DNA of 64,000 nucleotides from Aphidius gifuensis (taxonomy: Eukaryota > Arthropoda > Insecta > Hymenoptera > Braconidae), in assembly GCF_014905175.1 (NCBI RefSeq), contig NC_057789.1, positions 248,001 to 312,000 on the forward strand. The letters run 5' to 3'. The notes under the pieces were generated by a model that was not told the origin of the DNA, made no database searches, and worked only from the letters and a program-made list of their open reading frames with translations. Positions 36,101-51,100 of this stretch are shown here, piece after piece; position 1 is the stretch's first letter, and the number at the start of each line of letters is the position of its first letter. A program made the translations under genes and the position numbers.

Positions 36101-39100
36101 TCTTGCACTTAAATCAACATTTTTTATTTCTTCTTTTTTTAATTTTAATGAAATTTCATTTTTAAGCTGATTTTGATTTTTTTCAGAATATTTTTTTTTT
36201 CCACTTAATTCATTATCTTTATGTAATTTATTTTTTAAATCTTCTTGTGTATCAATTTCTTTTTCTTCTTTTTCTTTTTTTTCTTTGATTGCTTCTTCAT
36301 ATGTTTCTTCAACAGCAGCAGGAATAATATTTTGAATATTTTCATTAATACCTGAATCAAATATCATTTCAGTTAATTCAGATGATTTTTCATCAAAACT
36401 AGATGGTAAAATTTTTATTTTTTTAACATTCTCTAAACTTTGTTCAACAAGTTCAAGCTCTGAATCACTTTCAGATAATTTTCTCGGTGTTACTGGTATT
36501 TTTTCATCAGTTGGTGTTTTAGCTTCGTATTCACGTTGCAATGTTGCCACTAATTCTTGACAACTTATATCCAATTTATCCTCAACCATTTCATGCTCAA
36601 TTTCTCTTTCATTTGGTGGTGGTATAATATTAACACGAGTTGATATACTGGCTGATTCATAATTATCAGATTCTTTAACTGAGTCAATTGTACTGATGTC
36701 TTCTGATGATCTCGTTGCTGATTCATCATGTGACGATGACATACTCTGTTGCATAATTATACTGGAGTGATAATCATCAAGCTCTTTGTCAAATGCCAGT
36801 GATGGTTCAACAAATTCATTAATTGCAATTTTTTCACTGCCAATTGTCCAATCACAATCAGTTTTTATTTCAAGTTCAGCAACTTTAATTTTTGGTGACA
36901 CAATTGATGGAATTATATTTTTATCAATACTTTTTGTATCTAAATGAGATAATTTTTCAGGTGTTTTATCTGGCTCCATTGATGAAAAACCAGCGTCATC
37001 ACTTTCAACAAATTCAGGAAGAGTTTTTGATGAATGTATTATTGGACTGAGACTTCGAAGATCATGGGCAAGTGATGAGTCAGACATTGTACTAGGACTA
37101 AATGTCAAGTCTCTATCTTGACCAATTTTATCAAGAGAATTCATTGCATGTGACTCATGAAGTTTACCAAAATCATTTTCACGTAAATGACGTTCACTTA
37201 ATGATAAATCATCTTCATCGTCTTCTTCACGATGATGTTTTGGATCGTCAATTTCAATTGATGAAACATCAATTGAATCTTGACGTGCATTTTCTTTTGG
37301 TTCAATAATTTCTAAAACACGAGCACCTGTACTTTCATATGCTTCAAATCGTATTGGTGATATTTTATCTTTTGTTAAATCCACTGCAGATGAATCTCTG
37401 GATAATTCAATTTTTAATTTTACTGGATGTTCTTGTTTTTCCGATTCAACAAGTGATGATGATGGAAAACTTTCTTCGTCTTTTGTTAAATCATCACTGA
37501 TACTTGAACTTTCACGATTTGAATTTTCTGATAAATCTTTGTTGCCCAATAATGACAGTCGAATTTGTTCAACACTCTCTATAACTTGTGCTTGACTTTC
37601 TTTTCTTTTTCCTCCAATTAAATTTTCAAATTTTTCAGTTAAATCATCTGCCAACTGATCGTCATAATCTTCAGGTTCATTGTCAATTTTATCATTAATT
37701 TTTTCAGTACTTGATTCAAGCAATTTATGATTTAATCCATCAGAACTTTCTGACCTTTTTACAATTTCTTCTTCAATTTGTTGTACAATATTTTCAGCAA
37801 TATTTCTTGCTTCATGTTCTTCAAAAACTCGCTGTTGATGTTCTTCAAGAGTTTCAGATGCTTGAGAATAATCTTGTGATGATGTTTCACGTGATGGATA
37901 CATTTTTGTTTCATTTCTTTCAGTTGATTCAACGTGTGACTGTTCACCAATAACTGCAGTTTTTAATTCATCACGTAAACTCATTCCCAAATCAAACATG
38001 TCAATATCCTTTTGACCTGATATTTTTGGTGTATCTTTTTCCAATGACAATGCCATATCAATTTTTTTATTTTTTATTGTACTTGAACCAGTTTCTTGTA
38101 CAAATATACCATCATCGTCGTCACGAGACTGAATTCTCTCTTGATCTTTTGCTAAATTCATTGATTGTGATGCTGATGCATTGATAAATTGTTTGTCACC
38201 TGATACAAGAACTGATATATTTTGTGTCTGATTTTTATCACTTATTTTTTGACTGGAAAGTTTATCTTCAACTATTTCATCATCAGTTTCTTTTTTACAA
38301 ATTGATTCTATTTTTTTTTCTTCTAACTTTTGGTCTTTTTCTTGTACTTTTAAAATTTTTTCATCACCACGAGATATTTCTGATGATATTATTTCTTTTT
38401 TCTCAAGAAGCTTTGATTCTTCGTGATCAATTTTTGATGTTGTTACACCAGGTGCTGCATTAAATAGACGTTCCATTTCCTCAAATTCTTTTAATGCTTC
38501 AACTGGATCGGTAAATGTTTTTGTTATTGTTTGTGATTGAGTTTTTTTTTCTGACATTGTTGTTTCAATATGTTCAGATTTTTTTTCAGTTATTTTTGTT
38601 GCTGTAATAGACGTTTCATTTTTTCCAGTTTTTTCAAGTGATTTTGATGGTCCTGATTCACCAAATTTCATCTTGGGAATTTTCGATTCTATTTTTGGCT
38701 TGGCTTGCTTATCTTTGTCGGTTTTCGTCAGGGATTCTCGACGTGATGGGATTTTTGATTCTTTTGATAAATCTTTTTCTGATAAATCCGAAGGTTCACG
38801 CTTAAAAACTGGTATTTTTGAATCTTTCTTTGATAAATCAGACCCCTCACGTTTCATTGATGGTATTTTTGAATCTTTTTTGGATAAATCAGATGGTTCA
38901 CGTTTTAATGTAGGAATCTTAGAATCTTTTTTTGATAAATCAGATGTTTCACGCTTCATTGATGGTATTTTCGAGTCTTTCTTAGTCAAATCAGATGGTT
39001 CTCGTTTTAGTAATGATGGACCTTGAATGCCAGAGGGACTTTGAATTTTTGTTGAATCTTTTTTTGTTAAATCTGAAGGCTCACGTTTAAAAGTCGGAAT

Positions 39101-42100
39101 TCTTGAGTCTTTCTTTGATAAATCCGATCCTTCACGTTTCATCGCTGGTATTTTTGAATCTTTTTTTGATAAGTCTGAGGGCTCTCGTTTTAAAGTAGGA
39201 ATTTTTGTATCTTGTTTTGATAAATCGGATGGCTCTCGTCGGAGTCCAGGCATCTCTTTAGGACTTGATGCCCCTGATGCTGAGTCTTTCTTTGTCAAAT
39301 CTGATGGTTCTCGTTTAAAAATAGGAATTTTCGAGTCTTTCTTTGATAAATCTGAAGGCTCTCGTTTTAATCCTGGAGTTTCTCTTGCAATTGGAGAACC
39401 AGGAGTTGATGATTTTTTCTTTGAAAGATCTGACGGTTCTCGTTTTAATGTTGGAATTTTCGTGTCTTGTTTTGATAAATCTGATGGCTCTCTTCTTAAT
39501 CCAGGAATTTCCTTAGAAATTGGAGAACCAGGAGCTGATGATTTTTTCTTTGTAAGATCCGACGGTTCACGTTTTAATGTTGGAATTTTTGTGTCTTGTT
39601 TTGATAAATCTGATGGTTCTCTTCTTAATCCAGGAATTTCCTTAGAAATTGGAGAACCAGGAGTGGATTTTTTCTTTGTAAGATCCGACGGTTCACGTTT
39701 TAATGTTGGAATTTTTGTGTCTTGTTTTGATAAATCTGATGGCTCTCTTTTTAATCCAGGAATTTCCTTAGAAATTGGAGAACCAGGAGTGGATTTTTTC
39801 TTAGATAAATCAGATGGCTCTCGTTTTAATGTTGGAATTTTCGTGTCCTGTTTTGATAAATCTGATGGCTCTCTTCTTAATCCAAGAATTTCCTTGGCAA
39901 CGGGAGATCCAGGAGTTGTTGTTTCTTTTTTTATTAAATCAGAAGGTTCTCGTTTTAATACAGGAATTTTTGAATCTTTCTTTGATAAATCTGAAGGTTC
40001 TCGCTTAATGCCCGGTATTTCTTTGGCAATTGGAGAACTCAAAGTCAATGGTTCTTTCTTTGTCACATCTGATGGCTCACGTTTTAGTACAGGAATCTTG
40101 GAATCTTTTTTCGATAAATCAGAAGATTCTCTTTTAAATTCAGGTAAATTAGTTAGAACAGCTTCTTTTGTTTCTTTTTTTACCACTTCCACTATTTCTT
40201 TTTTGACTAATGAAATTTCCTGTTTAATTTCAGTCATGACTTCTTCTTTTTTTGTTACTTCTTTTGGACTCGTTGATTCTTTTTTTGTCAAATCCGAAGC
40301 CTCACGTTTTAATACAGGAATTTTAGAATCTTTTTTTAATAAATCAGAGGGTTCTCGTTTGAGTACTGGTGTTGCTGGAGGACTCAAAACAACTGTAGAC
40401 GTATCTAATTTTTTTTCCAAATTATCCGATGAGTCTTGTGTAATTGATGACGTTGTTTTAATTTCTACTTCTTCTTTTTTTAATTCAGATTTGTCGATAG
40501 CCTTTGTAGATGGTTCTGGTATTTTTGTTTCTTTTTTAATTAAATTTTTATTCGACAAATCTGATGATTCACGTTCAAATAATGGAATTTTCGAATCTTT
40601 TTTCATTGAATCAAATGGTTCTTTCTTCAGATCAGCTGTCTCTTTAGGGAAACTTACAGAATCAGTTGCTATTTTTTCTTCTTTTTTTGGTAAATCACAA
40701 ATAACTTTTTCAGCTTTTTGCTCTGATAAATTTGGTATTTTAGTGGCTTCTTTTGGTGAATGTGGTAAATTTTTTTCTACTGAAGTTGAAGATTCAATTT
40801 TTACTGGTGGAACTGGAATTTTCGATTCTTTTTTCAAATCAAATTTATTGATATGCTCAGCTTTTGTTTTAACTGGAATCATTGAAGGCACTTTTGGCTC
40901 ATTGGTAATTTTTGTTTCAATTAATTCTTTATTTTTTATTTCAGAAACACTTGTTATTTCTTTTTGACTAAAGTTTGACTCTGACTCTAATAACTTTGAA
41001 CAAATATTTTTATCTTCATTAAAATTATCTTTATTAATTTTTATTTCTGGCAGTGTAGACTCATTAGAATTTTTTTCTTCAATTAAATTTTCTTTTTTCA
41101 TAATTTCCGTGACACTCGTTATCTCTTCTTGACTAAACTTTGATTCTGAAGCTATAAAATCAGCGGAAATATTTTTATCTTTAACAAAATCAATTTTATT
41201 AATTTCGCTTTTTAATACTTTTGTCTCTTTTTTTTCATTAACAGCATTTTCTTGTTCCTGTTTAACTGATTCACCACTAGTTTCTGGTTTTAATGTTCTT
41301 GGAGCTGTTACAGGTCTTTTTATGTCACTCGATACTTGAGTAATAATTTTTTCCTCTGATATTATTTTTCTCGGAATCATTGTTGGCTTACCATCACCTG
41401 TAATTTCTATTTTTTCAGTTACTTTTGTTTGTTCCCAAACCTTTTCACCACTTGTTCCCTCAATTTTTTCAATTTTATTTTCAACAACTAAATCAATTTT
41501 AGTAGTTTTCATATCATTTGACGTTGGATACTCTTCAAGTAATTGTGCTGCATCAATTGAACTTTTTCTTCTTTCTCTAAATGATTCTTGTGACGTTATT
41601 TTTGTCAAAGCTTTTGCTGATGCAGCTGATAATTCTTTTTGTATTTGTTCTTCAAAATAGTGTGCTTTTTCAGCAACAGTACACTCTGATATATCAGGAA
41701 TATTCAAGTCTTCAAGTGTCTCTGATCTCTCAGGCATTGCTTCCATTTCCTCACCTTCAGATACAATACTGTGCAAATATTCACTGTCACTTTCATTGAC
41801 TGTTATTTGTGATGCACGTGATAGCTCTGACTCGGAAAGTTGATAACTGTCGCGTTTTTTTGTAATGTCTTCCCAAAATCTACGCTTTTCTGAATATGTT
41901 TGACGTTCAAGTTCTGGTGACATTGCTTCTTGTGTACTCAAATCATTGGGATAACTAGCATCTACGGATTCTAGGGTACAAGCCAATTTTTTATCAAAAG
42001 ATTCGGCATCTAGAACAACAAAGAATTATACTCGTGTTACTTGATTTTTTTTTTCTTTTTTTTTCAATTTATCAATTTATTAACACAAATATTTTTTATT

Positions 42101-45100
42101 GTCTGCATGTGTGTTCATATATTTTCTTTATTATTTTATTTTTTTTCTATAACCATTTTTTCATTTTAGGTACATTTAGTTACAACAGTAGACTTTTCAT
42201 CAATTCCAACAACAAAAACAACAACAACTATATACTATAATAAATAAATATATATTTTAAAAAATTTTAAAACTCATTTTGAATTAATATTCTTGATTAT
42301 TTTGCTTTTTTTTCATAAATATAATATATTTAAATTTTACACAAGAAAAATAAAGAGTTTAATTGAATTGATTTTTTTTAACTGTATATTTTAAAAATAA
42401 GTAAATAATAATTTTTAAATTTGGCTTATTGTTAACGTGGACGTCGTTAAAGCACTGATTCAATATCCCATTTTCTTGTCAATGACAATGTTGAGGACGG
42501 CATATTTTTCTGCAATTAATATTAAAAATAAATATTGCTTTGATAATTATCATTGCTCATCCGCAGAGAAACAAAATTAAATAAATGATTTATTGATGAA
42601 AAAATATTATTTCGAAATGATAGAATTGATTTTTTATGGAAAATTTAAAGAGAGCATTCGATTGCTAATTGAATTATATTGATATTTTTTTTGTTGTTTA
42701 TGACATTGTATATGATTGACATCAATTTATTAACTAACACAAATAAATATGCAGAGTACAGATAAATAATTGAGAGAGATATTCAGTCACTCAAATTTTT
42801 TTTTCAGTGCAAAAAGAAACGACATTATTACAAACGAAATATATTTAACATAAAAATTTCATGATCATCATTATAATTTCGATTTTTCGTTTATTAAAAT
42901 TTATTCAAAATCTTCAACATCAGTGTGACCATCGCTCAAGCCATCTTCAGTCAGATCCGGAACAGTCAATGAATTTGTCATTTTAGAAATATTTTCAACT
43001 TGTGAATTAGCAAGAAAATCAAAATTATGAAAAGAATTATTATGTTGTCCACATGCTCCATTAAAATCATCGTCTTCGTCATCATCTGAAACCTCATAGT
43101 CTTCACAATCAGTTGGTGGTCCAGATGGAAATACAATATGATTGGAAAATGGTTGACGAGTTGTTTCATCACCTTCATCAAATGACATTTGTTGTCTAAC
43201 TTCATTTGAAAATGGTCCATCACCTTCTTTTGTTGTTGTTGTACCACCACCACCAAATTCATGAAAAATATCAACACTAGATGCCTCAATGATAATATTT
43301 GTTTCTTCATCATCACCATCGTCATTTGATAAATCCTCAAGATCAGTTTCACCTTGACATGAATTTTCAATAACTGATAAACCTTTTACAGATGGCTTTG
43401 CTGTATCACCTTCACTTCCATAAATTTCATCAACGTCTGTTAAATTTTCAGCAAAACTATTTCTTCGTGTGTTATTTTCAATTTCACCAAAACCATCCCA
43501 ATGAGAATCAACTGTTTCACCTTCAGCATTTTCAACAGTCACTGATATCATTGGTGGTTCTGGAACTTTATTTAATAATCTCTTTGCTGCTGGACTTAAA
43601 TTACGTTTTGGTAATACAACTGTTGGCAATTCACCCTCTGAATCTGTGTCAGAAAAATGCAATGAGACATTACTCATCATTGCATTCAAACGACGACGTG
43701 ATGAACGTGATTTTCGTTTTGGTTTTGTTCCAGTTTGATTATCAATTTGTTGAACAACATTATCATCATCTTTTTTCATTTCATTTCCAGGCATATTTTT
43801 AGTTTCTTTGTTGCTCATTTGACAACAATTAATAAATAGATTTTCTATATATTTTTTTTTTGTAAAATGTTTTTGTAAGGCTTAATCAACGTTAAAAATA
43901 AGTGAAGTTGAAAATAAAAATAATAATCTGAAATAAAAAATAATAATCAAAAACTTGAGATTGTTTATTCATGTTTTTTTTTAATTAAAATAAAATTTTT
44001 TCATGTTGATCACTCACGTATGTGAAAGACTTGTTCTTGATGAATTTTCTTTTTCTTTTTTTTTTTTTGATGAAATAAACACGTTGTATCTTGACAATGT
44101 TAAAATTTCGACTGAAACTGTGGTTTTATCATGACAATAGAAAATAATTTGTACACGATGTAACCTTGATAATTTAATTTACGTCTTTGAAGCCATAAAT
44201 TCGCTACAAATCGGATTGACTTTGAGTAAAATAAAATTACAAAATCTCATTGATTTTTAAAATAAATACAAAAATTTAATTTTTTAATTAAATTTTTTTC
44301 TTTTATCATCGTTTCTTTTTGCATTGAATGAGGTCATTTGAATATTATATATTTTTTTTATAAAATTAAAATGCGTGTAAATAATTTTTAAAAATAAAAT
44401 AAATAAATTGTGATAATTATGATTTGTTTATTTCATACCTGTTTGTTCATTTTGTAAAATATCTATTATGATTTTCTTTTCATGAGGTGATGTGGGTTTT
44501 GGTATGTCTCGTTTTTCGCCATAGTCCCTCATGTAAGTAGATTTGTAAATGTCCATTTTGGTAATGAGGTTGAGATCTAACTCTACAGAACATAATTACA
44601 CAAAGAAAAATAATAAAATAAATGATTCATGCAAAGTGTACAGATGACGAAGAATGATAATAAGAATAATAATGTGTTTAAAGAAAATCAATCAAATAAA
44701 TTATTGTTTTTATTTTATTTTTCTATCGAAATACCTTTTTGTCGAAGATCTGATTCTGTTTTTGATGATATTTCCTCTGGTAAAACAATATTTAATACAC
44801 AAATTGGCTGTTGTGGTGCTTCTCCCTTGGCAACTTTTGGATCTTTCATGAACATCATTCGTGCAACTGGATCCAAAAGTGGATCTCGTACTTTGACATT
44901 GAATGACAATCTATTTTGACGAAATGCTTTGAATGTAAATTTTAATTGTTGGCCGGATTTTGTAACAGGTACTAAATTACCACTAAATTCAATATAAAGA
45001 TCTTTTCCATCAAGTGCCTAAAATAATAAAAATAATAATTACAATAAATTATTTATATAAATTTATAATTAATTTTAAATTTTAAATTTACTTACTTCAA

Positions 45101-48100
45101 CATCTCGACTTTTAACAATTTCTAAAAATTCTTCTTGTCTTTCTAATGTATGCATTGTTTCTTTTCCATCAGTCATACAAAGTATTCTCAGTGTTGCCTC
45201 AAGTATATCCATACGTTTTGTATAAATAATAAAATTAGTTATAAATGGAACAAATAATGATTCTTTATAAAGTTCAGTTGCCATTTTAGGTACTTCACTA
45301 ATATTACGACAATCCATTAGCCAAAATCTTGCTGATACTGTTGTTGTAAATGACACACGATCATTTAAAAATGTTAAAGGTGTTGAACCAGTAACATCTT
45401 CCCATTGTGCTTCACTTGTTCCACCAGCAATACTACATAGCAAACGTAATGTTGGTGTTTCACCAGCATAATTATTTATCATTCCTTTATTTGCTGCTTG
45501 TGGTACTGGTATTGTTAGTGTTATTGGTTTATGAAATTTACGTCGTCTTGGTTCAATAGTTATAACTGGTGATACAGCAACACAATTACCAAGTAATTTT
45601 GCTGTTAATTCAGCTGGTATAACATGTGCTTGTAATCCAACTTTAATTTTTTTAGTTAATGCACCAGGTGGAAATACAGCTTGCACATGATTAGCAACAC
45701 TTGATATTAATATACCACCATCAGAACCAATGACATGTACTTCTTGTTTAATTCTTGTTATTATTGCAAAATATTGTGGAAATTCAGTTGTTATTATTCG
45801 TGTTATTCTTCCCAAATATATTGAATTCATTTGTAAATCTGGTGCTAAATTAAATAATGCATCATCATTTTCATGTGTATTATCATGTTCTTTCCAATTT
45901 TCACCATTATCACTACGTAATATTATTATTTCTCTATCTTTTCCTTGTATTGCTGCAAAATGTGGTACATCAATTAATACTGGACCAAGAAATGATGCAC
46001 CAGATGGACCCATTTCAATAATTCTCGTTGCTAATGCTTCACCTTCCATTAAAACTGGTGGATTTGTTAATTTATTTGATTTAATTAATCTACATGTTAT
46101 ACGTATTGGCATTGTTGCACGTCTTGGTGGTATTAATATTTTAATACCACTATGACGACAACCTTTCATAGCACCACCACGTGCATCAACCAAAAAACTA
46201 ACAAGAAATGATTTAATATTTAATCTTCCAACATTAATAGCATCAGTTGAATCAAAATTTTCAGCAAGACAATAATTATTACTTTGTGTAAATTCTTTTA
46301 TTTCAACTTTTGTTACTGGACGATGTACTGGATCATCACGTGTAACATCAATTGGTAATGAATCATCACGTAAACTTTTCATTAAATCAGCAGTTAAATA
46401 ACGATATGGTTGTTCATTTATTAATGCATCTGATCCACCTTCATCATCTGAATCAGACATAAAACTTGATTCTTGTATAGATTCTGGTGCAATAACTTTA
46501 TATTTTTCTTCCCAGTATTTGTTGTCTGGTGTTTGTTCATCATACTTTAAACCTTTTAATACTTCCATAACAGATATGTAACCCAATTTTTGTGCAATAT
46601 TTAGGGCAGTTAAACCATCATTTGTTCTTGCATTATGTTTAGCATTACCTTCTAATAATGCTGTTGCAATATGAGCATGTCCTTGTTGTGCTGCTTGATG
46701 TAGTGGTGTATAATTATGACTAGTACCAACGTCAATTTGTGCATTATGTTTTAATAAAAATTTTATCATTGATAAATTACCAAAATGTGCAGCAACATGT
46801 ATTGGACGATAACCAGTTTCAGTTTCAGATTCAACATTTGCATTATTTTTAACAAGAACAGATGCAACACGTATAAAATCTTCTTGTGCACACATATGTA
46901 AAGCAGTTAATCCACTTTTTGATTTGTGATTTGCATTTGCACCATGTTCAATTAATAAATTTGTCATATCATAATGACCTTTTTGTGCACTCAATTGAAG
47001 TGGTGTAAAACCAGCTTTTGATTCTGTATTTGGATTTGCACCGTGTTCCAATAATGTTGATGCTATTTCCATTTGATTTTTTCGTGCAGCAATATGAAGA
47101 GGAGTATGACCATTTTGTGATGACAAATGAGGTGATGCACCTTTTTCTAAAATCATTGTTGCTACTTCTGGATGATCATAGTGACACGCTAAATGAAGTG
47201 GCGTTATATTATTCTATTTTTCAAAAAGAAAAACAAAAAACAAAATTAATTTCATTTTCGAAAAATTTATAATTTTATTTATTTTATTTTTTATTTTTTA
47301 CCTTTCCTTGAGCATCAAGTTTACTATCTTTTTGTAATAAAATTTTAGCAACATTCATATTTCCATATTTTGCTGCAATATGAAGTGGTGTAAATCCATT
47401 TTTAGTTGTTGCTGTAACTGATGCTTTATTTTCAACAAGAATAGCAGCAACCTGTCGAAAAAAATTTTTTAGAAATTAATTACCAATTTTATTTACATAA
47501 AAAAAAAAAAAAAAAATACAATATATACAAATGAAAAAATTTAAAACACAAAATAAATGTGCTTACCTCAAGCTATGATCAAGTGCATCATCAATCAAAT
47601 ACATAGACAAATAATATTTTCTAAAAAAATAATATACAAGTAATAAAATGAAGAAAAAAAAAAAAAGGAAAAATATAAAGATCTTTTGTTTTTTTTTATT
47701 TAAATAATAATATATAAATTAAACAAATATTGCGTACAACAAACGTGCATGTGTTCAACAAAATAATAATAAAAATTAAATCATATATTCTTTGTGGCGT
47801 GTCCAGTATAAATAAATAATATTTTGTGAATTAACATAATCTGCTATTTTTGATATATCACTGTGTTTTACCTCTTCTTGTCCTTCTTTGGCAGCAATAT
47901 GTAAAGCAGTGTACATGTCTTTGGTTGTTGTATCAACAGCAGCACCATGTTGCAACAACAACATGACAATATCAACATTTCCCAAACGTGAAGCAATATG
48001 CAAAGGAGTTTGTTCTTCCTAATTGTAATGAAAAATAAAAAAATCAATTGATCAAGAACCATAAAAAATAAATAATTAATAAAAATAGCTAAAGATATTA

Positions 48101-51100
48101 TTACCCTTGCACGAGCATCAACTTTAGCACCATTTCTTAATAATATTCTAATAATATCAGTTTGATTTGCTCGAGCAGCAAGATGTAATGGTGTCTCACC
48201 ACGAACAGTTGGTACATCAGGATTAGCCTCATGTTGAAGAAGAAATATAACAATATTCATACAACCCATAAAACTAGCAACATGAAGTGGTGTAAGTCCA
48301 GACTAAATAAATTAATAACCGCACAATTAATAACGTCAATTTATTTTGTATTGTTATTATTCAAGAAATATTAATTTTTTTTTTTTTATACCTCAGTTGT
48401 TGATTCAATTGATGCTCCATGTTTTAATAATAATTCAACAACTTTAATACGATTTTTTTTACAAGCAATATGAAGTGGTGTAAAGCCATTTAATGCACGT
48501 GCATTTGGATCAGCTTTTCTATCAAGTAATAACTTGGCAACACGTACATGTCCACAGTGGGCAGCAACATGAAGTGATGTTAAATAATCAATAGTAACTT
48601 CATCAACTGGTGCACGATGATACAGCAATACTCGAGCAGCTTCAACATGATCACCTTGTGATGCCATATGAAGTGGTGCCAATCCATTCTTTTGATTAAT
48701 TATTATTATTAATTATTTTATTTATTTATTTTGTATTATTATTTTAATATTTTAATATTTTAATGATTAACCTTTGTTCTTGCACTTATTGGTGCTGATT
48801 GTTCAAGTAGTGTTGATACAACCTCTTCATGACCTGATCTTGCAGCACAATGAAGTGGTGTTAAGCCGTCTCTTGTTTTAGCATCGATCATTGATGAATT
48901 TTCCAATAACAACTTGACCATATTATTCTTGCCCCACTTGGCAGCAACATGCAATGGGCTAATGTTGTGCTACAGGTGATAAAAACAAGTTTGAATGAAC
49001 ACACATATACACAACACACAACACACAATATTTGTAAAATTAAAATTTTAAATTTACTGATAAAAATAAATTGTACCTTTGCCAAGTAGTTGACATCAGC
49101 ACCTTTTTTTATAAGTAAACGTCCAATTTCTTCGTTGCCATAATGGGCAGCAATATGAAGTGGAGTAAATCCACTTTTTGATGTCACGTCGGGTTTGTGA
49201 TCGTTCTTGAAAATAATAACAACAAAAATATATATTATTTATTCATTTATTGTCGTCGTAAAATACGAAGGGTTGTCTAGGAAAAGACATGTTTGTGGTA
49301 CACCTGGCATTTTTATTTTTATTTCTTTTTTCCAATAATAAAAAATGTTTATGTATTGGTTTTTTTTTTGGGTGAATTAATAAAATATTGAGCGTATTTT
49401 TTTCTTTTAAAAATTACAATATAATGATTTACCTGCAAAAGTAAATCAGCAGCTTTACAATCATCTTTTTTAGCAGCAATATGAAGTGCTGGTAATCTGA
49501 CTTTTCCTTTTGAGTCATTTTCAAGTAATACACTAACAACTTTATCATGTCCCTGTTGCATTGCAACAGCGAGAGGAGTAAAACCATCCTAAAAATTGTT
49601 TAAAAAAAAATATAAATTCAATGTTTTTTTCATTTATAAATAGTTAATAATAATTTTTACCTCAGTTGCTAGAGTTTGATTGGCTCCATTCGAGAGTAGA
49701 AGTTTAACAACTTGATCATGATTTTCTTGGGCTGCCATGTAAAGAGGTGTAAATCCATTTTGTGATTGAATATTAACAGCAGCACCGTATTGTATTAAAA
49801 TATTAACAATTTCCGATTGTCCAGCTATAATAAAATTAATTGAGTATGTGTAAGTGTATGTGTATGAAAAAATTGGATCGATTAATCAACGATCTAATTA
49901 CCTAACGAAGCGATGTGTAACGCTGTGTTCCCTTTTTTAGTAGCAGCATCAACTTTAGCACCTCTTTTTAACAATTCAGTTACAATTTCAACATGACCAT
50001 CCTTCGAGGCTAAATGCAAAGCATTTAATCCATTCTATAAATTAAAAAATTCATATATTGATATTCATTTTTTTTTTTAAATTTAATTTAACTCACCGAG
50101 TTGGCTGTGTTGATGTCGAGACTTTTATCAAGATATTCTACGACTTTTTCAAGATTTCCTGATCGAGCTGCCCGAAGAAATGCCGTGGTGTCATCGGACT
50201 ATAAACAAATTGAATAAAAATATTTCGAAATTCAAATAACAATGACAATTTATTTCTATACCAAGAAAATCTATAGAAATTTTTTTTTTTCCCTCGAGAT
50301 ATAAAAATATAAAATTACATTTATAAAAAAAATAAAAAAATTCATATAGAAAATAAAATGATTTATTATTCACAAAACGTGGTGGAATATTTTATGGATT
50401 AAAAGTCTCAAGCACATGTCCTCAAAGTACTTAAACAAATCAATACCCTCAAACCTCATTAAATCCTTATTTACAAATTCAAAATACATTTCAATTAATC
50501 ATTCAAACTATCCACCGATAAATACAACAATTACGTGATGTAAATTTTTTTAATTGATTTTTTTTCCGGCAATAATAAATTATATACAAAAATAAAAAAT
50601 AAACAAAATGACGAAAAAGAATATTAGGGTGGTGATGAATTTATTCGTAATGCCGGAAATGAATGAGTGTGCATACAATGTGCATATATGCATATGCACT
50701 CATTGCCAAGGCTATGACAAATATATATTTCAATAAAAATACATTGTACATGTTTAATGTTTATTCAACTCAAAAATTAAAAAATAGCCAGAGGAAAATT
50801 ACACCCTCAAACTTTTGCATGTTTTATATACAAAAATCATCAAACTTTTATGTATTTTTATCATCGAAATTTACGAGATATTTGTCATTAATAATTTATC
50901 AATGAATTTTAAATGTCTCCACATATCCAATCGTGTCTTGAATTATCCAGCATCCGCCCTTTTGTGTGAATCCTCATTCTCGCCCTCTTTTCCTCAACCC
51001 CCATTATTTCTCCAGCGAAAAAAAAACAAAAAAAAAAAAAGAACTATATATACCACCGGGTAAAATATTGTGCAAAAAAAAAAAAAAAAACGATAATCAA

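Noticed and set aside
39462..40967. 501-residue plus-strand ORF antisense to the giant ankyrin exon
   Set aside because: It is a shadow of the KREPSDL repeat array: the tandem repeat simply lacks stops in that antisense frame. It has no start or splice context and no domain.
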